Shown: one piece after another, positions 58,066 to 64,000 of the stretch
Numbering within the stretch: position 1 is the first letter of the stretch
Layout of the letters: the number at the start of each line of letters is the position of its first letter
DNA from: Rhyacophila brunnea
Lineage: Eukaryota; Arthropoda; Insecta; Trichoptera; Rhyacophilidae
Assembly: GCA_022495005.1 (NCBI GenBank)
Contig: JAGYXB010001401.1
Location: forward strand, 124,001 to 188,000
DNA: 64,000 bases
Reading direction: 5' to 3'
The notes under the pieces: generated by a model
What the model was told of the DNA's origin: nothing
Database searches by the model: none
What the model saw: the letters and a program-made list of their open reading frames with translations, nothing else
Made by a program: the position numbers and the translations under genes

Positions 58066-58308
58066 AGTCAAACCGTGACACGAAATTGTAAACTTATACG
58101 GTAGTGTTGGTTACTGCTCATACTTCGAATACAATATGGTTAACTGTTTGTAGATAATGGTGATTGTTGCATATTAAAATAAATGTAATTTGAACGAAAT
58201 ACACAATCGAAAATCTCATTGCATTCGAAGATTATCAATAACTAGCACTACCATCGTAATTTGCAAATCAGTGCCACAACGCCCACAACCTGCATATAGT
58301 CGGCATTG
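58066..58308. repeat. foldback MITE, family K, copy 2
   Basis: CCGTGACACGAAATTGTAAA, GGTAGTGTTGGTTACT, TTAACTGTTTGTAGA, then ATCAATAACTAGCACTACCA and TTTGCAAATCAGTGCCAC. Both copies continue to a shared ATATAGTCGG-CAT edge. Confidence 0.6.
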
Positions 58309-58882
58309 GTCCATGGAAATCCCATGTTTTGAGTACCGGGCCGTCCTTAATTTAAATAAAATACATTCTTACCACATTAGCACGTCTACCGAATTTCAAG
58401 TCTCTGGATATACCCACAGGCGAAAATTGAGCATGACAGAAAAATCTAACATAAAACAGGTTTTAGCCAGTCTTTTTTATATTATTAGATCAAGAGGGTA
58501 ATACGAGCATCTAGCGATAGAATACGAAAGATGCTCTACAATTTACATGGTAAAAAAAACATTAAAATTAATCATAAAATGTTCTCGTTCATTGAAAATT
58601 TTATCTTATTATTAAATACATTCCATAAAAAAACAGAAATTAGGTATGTTGAATCATCTGTCAAATTATTACGAGCATCCTATTATTTATATTATTTCAC
58701 GACCCGATTAAAATTAATGATTCCTTTATTTTGTCAGTCCATTTTTCAAATTTAATGTATCTTTATCTTTCACTTTAGCCCATTTAATACGTCTTCTCCC
58801 GTCTCGCTCTCTCCTACACATTCCCATATGTTTTCTCTCATGCGATACAGGTAAATCGAGACAAATATAATATATAACGTAC
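58309..58882. other. non-coding stretch, nothing recognised
   Basis: Two plus frames (58190-58501, 58531-58755) lack signatures. Confidence 0.4.
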
Positions 58883-58886
58883 TTAA

Positions 58887-60271
58887 CGGCCCACGTGCTC
58901 GTCGTAGGTCAAAATTGAGTTTTTATTGTATTTTCAAACCATGATCCTGGACACTCCTTAAACGTTGTAGATAATCTATTTATATAATTTTGAACCCTTA
59001 TTATCCTTTATAGTTATTTTAAACATTTGATGACTGCATAAAGTATTTTTGTTACATAAAATAGTATTCTTTTAAACCTCTCGCTCTAATGTTTTAGAAT
59101 ATAGTCATATTTCGGTACATAACTGTGCAGTGGTGTTAAGATTTTTTACATTTATTAATTTTTAAACGCATTTATAAAACCATAAGTATAATTTATTACG
59201 AGATAATTTTTGTAAAATATTCACGATAAAAAATTATATTGATAATCTCTGTGATCCCAAATTTGACAAGAATTAGGCATTTTATTATTCAAAAATCGGC
59301 AAGATTAACACATTTGAAGATGATTCTAAAGATACTTATTATAAGCTATGTCTTTGACCATTCAAGTGTGATAAACATCTTATGAATAATGATTGCTTTA
59401 TAATAATTATTGACCTAAGAATAAGGTAGTGTTTTTTTGAAATACGCCATTTCTTTTGTCATTCCCCAGTGGTTAAGCTACAACATACGGCCGTAGCCAT
59501 AAATTGACAAACTATAATTGAAGTAGGGAGTAAAATGATATTGACGCGCGTGTTTGAACATGTACCGTTTAAAAAAAAAATTAATTCGGTTAGGTACATG
59601 TTCAAACACGCGCGTTAACATAATTTTACTCCCTACTTTAATTATAGTTTGTCAATTTATGGCTACGGCCGTATGTTGTAGCTTAACCACTGGGGAATGA
59701 CAAAAGAAATGGCGTATTTCAAAAAAACACTACCTTATTCTTAGGTCAATAATTATTATAAAGCAATCATTATTCATAAGATGTTTATCACACTTGAATG
59801 GTCAAAGACATAGCTTATAATAAGTATCTTTAGAATCATCTTCAAATGTGTTAATCTTGCCGATTTTTTGAATAATAAAATGCCTAATTCTTGTCAAATT
59901 TGGGATCACAGAGATTATCAATATAATTTTTATCGTGAATATTTTACAAAAATTATCTCGTAATAAATTATACTTATGGTTTTATAAATGCGTTTAAAAA
60001 TTAATAAATGTAAAAATCTTAACACCACTGCACAGTTATGTACCGAAATATGACTATATTCTAAAACATTAGAGCGAGAGGTTTAAAAGAATACTATTTT
60101 ATGTAACAAAAATACTTTATGCAGTCATCAAATGTTTAAAATAACTATAAAGGATAATAAGGCTTCAAAATTATATAAATAGATTATCTACAACGTTTAA
60201 GGAGTGTCCAGGATCATGGTTTGAAAATACAATAAAAACTCAATTTTGACCTTCGACGAGCATGTCCCCCC
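58887..60271. mobile_element. TTAA-type element, family H, copy 2: 1.39-kb near-perfect palindrome
   Basis: TTAA at 58883-58886 and 60272-60275. The left arm 58887-59566 (680 bp) is the near-exact reverse complement of the right arm 59593-60271 (679 bp) around a 26-bp A/T-rich spacer. I see only scattered single-base differences and small indels. The right arm matches the interior plus right end of copy 1 (47219-48015), while copy 1 has only about 92 bp of inverted match. So the extra inverted arm was either gained here or lost there. Non-coding. A transcript would form a hairpin of almost 700 bp. Confidence 0.9.
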
Positions 60272-60275
60272 TTAA

Positions 60276-60926
60276 TAATGATTATTTGTATTATTAAAAT
60301 GTGAATTCATACGTACCGGATTTTATTTTAAAATACTTTATAGTTTTAATGTATTCTTTTATTTAAAAAACATCGATTTTAATGTGAAAATTGCTTCGCG
60401 TAATATTATGAGCGATTACAGCTAGTTGATTTTTAAATTAGAATAAAAAGTCAGCTTCAAAAAACAAAACCTACCTAAACATGCATAAGTAAATATTTAC
60501 ATATAGATTATAGAATATAAAAAAAGACCAATCTTGGGTAAGTACACGGTGTTCTCCTTCATAAAACAAAATTTCAAATGATTATATAATAACATATAAT
60601 CTTATGTAATACCTACAAGCAATATTATAATATTATGTATGATGTAATTGCAATTAATAAAATTGCCGTTTTCGTCAGTGCTGTATAAAGAATATAATAA
60701 TTATGTCTACGTATATAGATTTCACTGTAAGAGTCATGTTAATTATTTATTATCAAGAACTGATAAGAATGTGGTTAATTTCTAGTAACTTTTAATATTT
60801 TGTAATATGTAGATTTTTATCCACTGTTTATAAAAAACTCAGTGGTCGACTTGAAGTAAGAATGCCATTATCAGAATAGTTTCAAACAGTTGTTACAATA
60901 AGGAAATGTGGTAAAATCAAATTGGG
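60276..60926. other. non-coding stretch, nothing recognised
   Basis: AT-rich, no feature. Confidence 0.45.
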
Positions 60927-61055
60927 TATAGGTAAATCATTCTACGGTGACACCATAGGCGATTCGCGTATGTATTGGAATTGGTTGCAATAACACTACA
61001 ACTGCAAGTCGCTTTTTCCGTACTCATGGTGCCACTGTAGAATGATTTACCTATA
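60927..61055. repeat. small MITE with 30-bp TIRs, TA edges
   Basis: 60927-60956 (TATAGGTAAATCATTCTACG and on) and 61026-61055 are inverted repeats with two mismatches. The interior is 69 bp. It starts and ends in TA, so it may be a mariner-type MITE. Confidence 0.65.
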
Positions 61056-61347
61056 CAAAATAAAGCAAATATCATAATACGAGTATAATACGACCTGTCC
61101 GTGTTACCATCCAGAGCTGGAATCGAAATCGAACCAGAACTGAGGTTTCGATTTTAGATTTTTTTATGGGACCGGACCCCAGGACCGCATTCAATTGCGA
61201 TGAGAGAACGATTTACGCCTAGCCAGACTAACAAACACGTGTGCGTAAACAAGTAAGCATTGAATAAAAACTGCTAACGATCATGTGTATAAATAGTACC
61301 AGGTACCTAACACAAAATTGATGGGTAGGTATTGGTTTACTCTACTG

Positions 61348-62118
61348 CAGGGATGGCGAACCTATGGCACGTGTGCCACTAGTGGCACGCGAGATGATTT
61401 TGCATGGCACGCCAATTTTTCATTTTGAAGGGAAAAGAAATTACTATTTTATAAGAGTTTGTTTTATATTTTTTTTACAAATAAATATATAAATAACTAC
61501 TTATATATAATATGTATATAAAAAAACGACGACATAGCCATGCGTACTTTCTTCGGTTTTCCATAATTATTATGTTTACCAATCGATGCGCAAACGGAAA
61601 TTCGAAATTCATGCATAAAAATGACAAATCGCATTGTATAAAACATAGCATGCCAATCCTTTTCAAGAATAATCACAATTGCACAGATCGGTCATTAGGA
61701 TCGGGCAATTAAAAATAAAAATATTCATTCAAATGAAATTAATTATCGGCAGTCATTCAAATATAATAACTGCTTGTTATTTCGCCTCAAACATAATCTC
61801 TAAAAATGGAAAATCATTCAGAGATGGAGAATATATGAAAGAAGAGTGGTTTAAATGCTTCCACGATCTCTTTGAGAAATTTGAAAACAAGGAAAAAAAT
61901 ATTCAAAGAATAAAAGATACGCCTTCAGCTAGAAATACGATGAAAGATAGAATATCAAGAACTCAATTGTAATTTTTAAGCTTTTTAATAGAATTCTCAC
62001 AAACAATTTTTTTAGAAAACTTTTTTTTTAGCCATGAAAAACTGCTTGGCACGTCACAGTCGAAAAATATTATTTGGGAAATTTTGGCAAGCGTACGTCA
62101 AAAGGTTCGTCAAGCCTG
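61348..62118 (+). mobile_element. hAT deletion derivative, 771 bp, with transposase scrap
   Basis: Left CAGGGATGGCGAACCTATGG; right, reversed, CAGGCTTGACGAACCTTT. Perfect 8-bp duplication CTCTACTG at 61340-61347 and 62119-62126. GGCACGTGTGCC and GTGGCACGCG lie just inside the left end and GGCACGT near the right, typical of this hAT group. Confidence 0.9.
61500..61971 (+). pseudogene. hAT transposase N-terminal fragment
   Basis: The frame ending at 61969 reads ACYFASNIISKNGKSFRDGE, YMKEEWFKCF, TPSARNTMKDRISR. This resembles the segment after the BED finger in GTF2IRD2/ZBED5-like hAT transposases (xxAxKGKPFxDGEFIKExxxxxxxxxxxSLSRNTVxxRI). Upstream, 61512-61640, other frames hold worn zinc-finger-like sequence. 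No catalytic core follows because the element was deleted internally. Ends and duplication of the host element support the call. Confidence 0.7.
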
Positions 62119-62152
62119 CTCTACTGAGTGCGGTATAACATGCTATGGGTCT

Positions 62153-62270
62153 GGAGTGTGGAGAAATATGGGATAAACTTAAACACGTGTTAAAGAATAT
62201 GTTATTTTGAGTAGTTACGTCTGTAGCATAATTTGAAAAAGTTTGTCATGTAAATGTAACTCGCATTCAA
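62153..62270 (+). repeat. dispersed repeat shared with 11668-11790
   Basis: ATATGGGATAAACTTAAACA, AGTAGTTACGTCTGT and AAAAGTTTGTCATGTAAA in the same order as at 11668. It starts about 30 bp after the hAT target duplication. Confidence 0.6.
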
Positions 62271-64000
62271 CATTTGACGGCAGTCGGCGCGCGTTGTTTT
62301 TATTGGATTTTATGGCCTGACCATCAAAAAGTACCCTGTTTCAAAACCTTGGTCCATGGCGATGACTTTTACATTTCTACCGTATTCTGCTGTGATGAAT
62401 ACATTTGAATTGTATTGTAACTGTATAAAAGTATAGGTACATGGCAAGATTTGTCAGACTAGTCAATTCGGAATTACTCGCTTTTATATTAGAAATTATT
62501 CAGTTTCCCACATATACTTAGGGAGTCACGCTTGCTAGGGACATACGTCGTACATTGACTGTCAACTTTGATAACTGCCCAATAGATGGTATCATGAATT
62601 TTCATACAAAACTTAACCCAATTAAGTGCCGCCATATAATTTCATATAAATGTCAAAAACAACTTGTTAATTATCAACAGATAGATACCTATAATGTAAA
62701 CGATTTCGCCAATATACTTTTATTGGTAATTTAAAACTGAGGCATAAAATATAAACTAATTAATGGACATTATTCAATATTGTCAAGGTCTTAATTAAAT
62801 ATTGTTTTTAATTGTAATTAAATAATCATTCAGAAACAAATCTTCGCCACTGACATAAACTGGTAATAACTAACTATTAGTAGAAAAGAAGATATAAATA
62901 ATTGGGTAATAATTCTCCTTACTTTATCAATATAGATAAATATGTTTTACCACTGTTTACTTCTTGATTTAATAATTGTATGCATAAATACTATCAGGTA
63001 ATCTGTATAATATGTGAAAAGAATGGGATTGCACTATGCATTAGCGTTAAAGCATCAAACATTATATTTTTTAATTGAATTAAGGGCGCCATCTGCCAGT
63101 AAAAACCTTTACCTTATCATAGGAAGCATTTAACAGAAGGTATTCATTAAACAGAGTGGATTTTATATAATTTAAAAAGGTTCAATGGTATGAGCATGAC
63201 CTAAACTTTGATGTCAGAATGAGAAGAGTGAGATGGTTAGGCAGTAGAGGAATGTCGCTCACAAACATAATAATCAAAAAAAATCAAAGCTTTGAAATAT
63301 ACTAGCATATTCTTTTTATCAGCTGAAAGAGTAAAGGTACACCAGAAGACAAATAATAAATTAGCAAATTATCCTGTTGGCTATGTTCCAACATCAAATT
63401 ATGGGAAGATTTCCTGTATGAGAGGCAATGGGGGAAAACATCACGGTCTCTGTCCAGCGTAGCAGTTGATAAGGTTAGTCAGAATCACAACAAACATCAT
63501 GTTAAAGACATGCCACTAAGAGAAGAAGAATATTTGATTGGGAAACGTTGTAGTGATGAGAAACACAGTGATAGTCTTACTGTTATGTTTTAACGAAAGA
63601 ATTAAGCTACTTATATGTAATAATAGTATTTTTCTTGTTTTTCTTATGGAAAAGACACAAATGGGGAATGAAAGTATGTCTTAATTCACATAAAACAAAT
63701 AGCTGTGTAACATGAGAGAATGTATGTCTCATTTTGTGGATCATTCTTCAATTTTACTTGCTTAACAAAACACTTGGTACACTATTGTATTTGGCAAGGG
63801 TGTGTGATCATAGCTGTAAGTTACACATTGAAACATAAATTTCATCTCTTGGAAGACAAGAAAGGTATCTTAATGTGCACAAATATTACTGTATAATAAT
63901 GCAATCCAATTCAGTACTGATACACAACATATCAACAAGTGTGCCACTACTAATTCAATGAATGTGGTGTGAAACTTTCACATGAATAATTAATAATATT
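62271..64000. other. non-coding stretch, nothing firm
   Basis: AT-rich. A short RMRRVRWLG reading at about 63219 is reminiscent of LINE C-termini but too short to call. No gene recognised to the end of the window. Confidence 0.4.

Noticed and set aside
1..64000. CRISPR arrays, bacterial genes or recent transfer from a symbiont
   Set aside because: No regularly spaced short repeats, no bacterial-style coding density, and composition is uniform with the insect-type transposons throughout.

Overview
The window looks like insect nuclear DNA. It is very AT-rich and has no operons or ribosome binding sites. No intact host gene is visible. Every recognisable coding stretch but one belongs to a transposable element. 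The exception is a broken MADF half-domain, which may also come from a transposon. Families present (non-LTR elements with gag, endonuclease, RT and RNase H; RTE-like C-termini; TCAGCTAG-ended Helitrons; hAT, TTAA and PIF-type MITEs; tRNA-derived SINEs) and the frequent TAGGTAC words fit Hemiptera or Lepidoptera. I cannot name the species. The segment is probably intergenic or lies in a large intron.

Layout. 1-10 kb: two decayed Helitrons (1220-2896 plus, helicase remnant, SINE inside; 7204-9077 minus, Rep N-terminal remnant), a TTAA MITE and a MADF fragment beside a foldback element. 10-13.5 kb: an 865-bp hAT-type element with a perfect 44-bp internal hairpin, then a LINE 3' region split by a hAT and a small foldback MITE. 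14-23 kb: an RTE C-terminus, a second TTAA MITE and two tRNA-derived SINE families. One SINE copy at 20.4 kb carries a 3' tail matching the LINE at 38 kb. 23.4-34.1 kb: a hAT with decayed transposase, several LINE remnants, SINEs, MITEs, and a GC-richer stretch near 31 kb. 35-44 kb: two hAT MITEs and the centrepiece, a nearly complete 5.5-kb non-LTR retrotransposon on the minus strand (ORF1 intact, ORF2 with three frameshifts), inserted into an LTR and flanked by identical 223-bp direct repeats. 44-64 kb: inverted SINEs, a palindromic TA-type MITE, two TTAA-type elements of one family (the second a 1.39-kb near-perfect palindrome), further hATs, a PIF-type MITE and more SINEs.

How the parts relate. 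The region is a layered graveyard of transposons. Nested insertions order events locally: SINE into Helitron, hAT and MITE into LINE 3' region, LINE into LTR. The LINE/SINE shared tail suggests a parasite pair, with the LINE's RT recognising the SINE's 3' end. The long palindrome would fold into double-stranded RNA if transcribed. I found no defence system, CRISPR array, rRNA, convincing functional tRNA gene or intact host protein gene.
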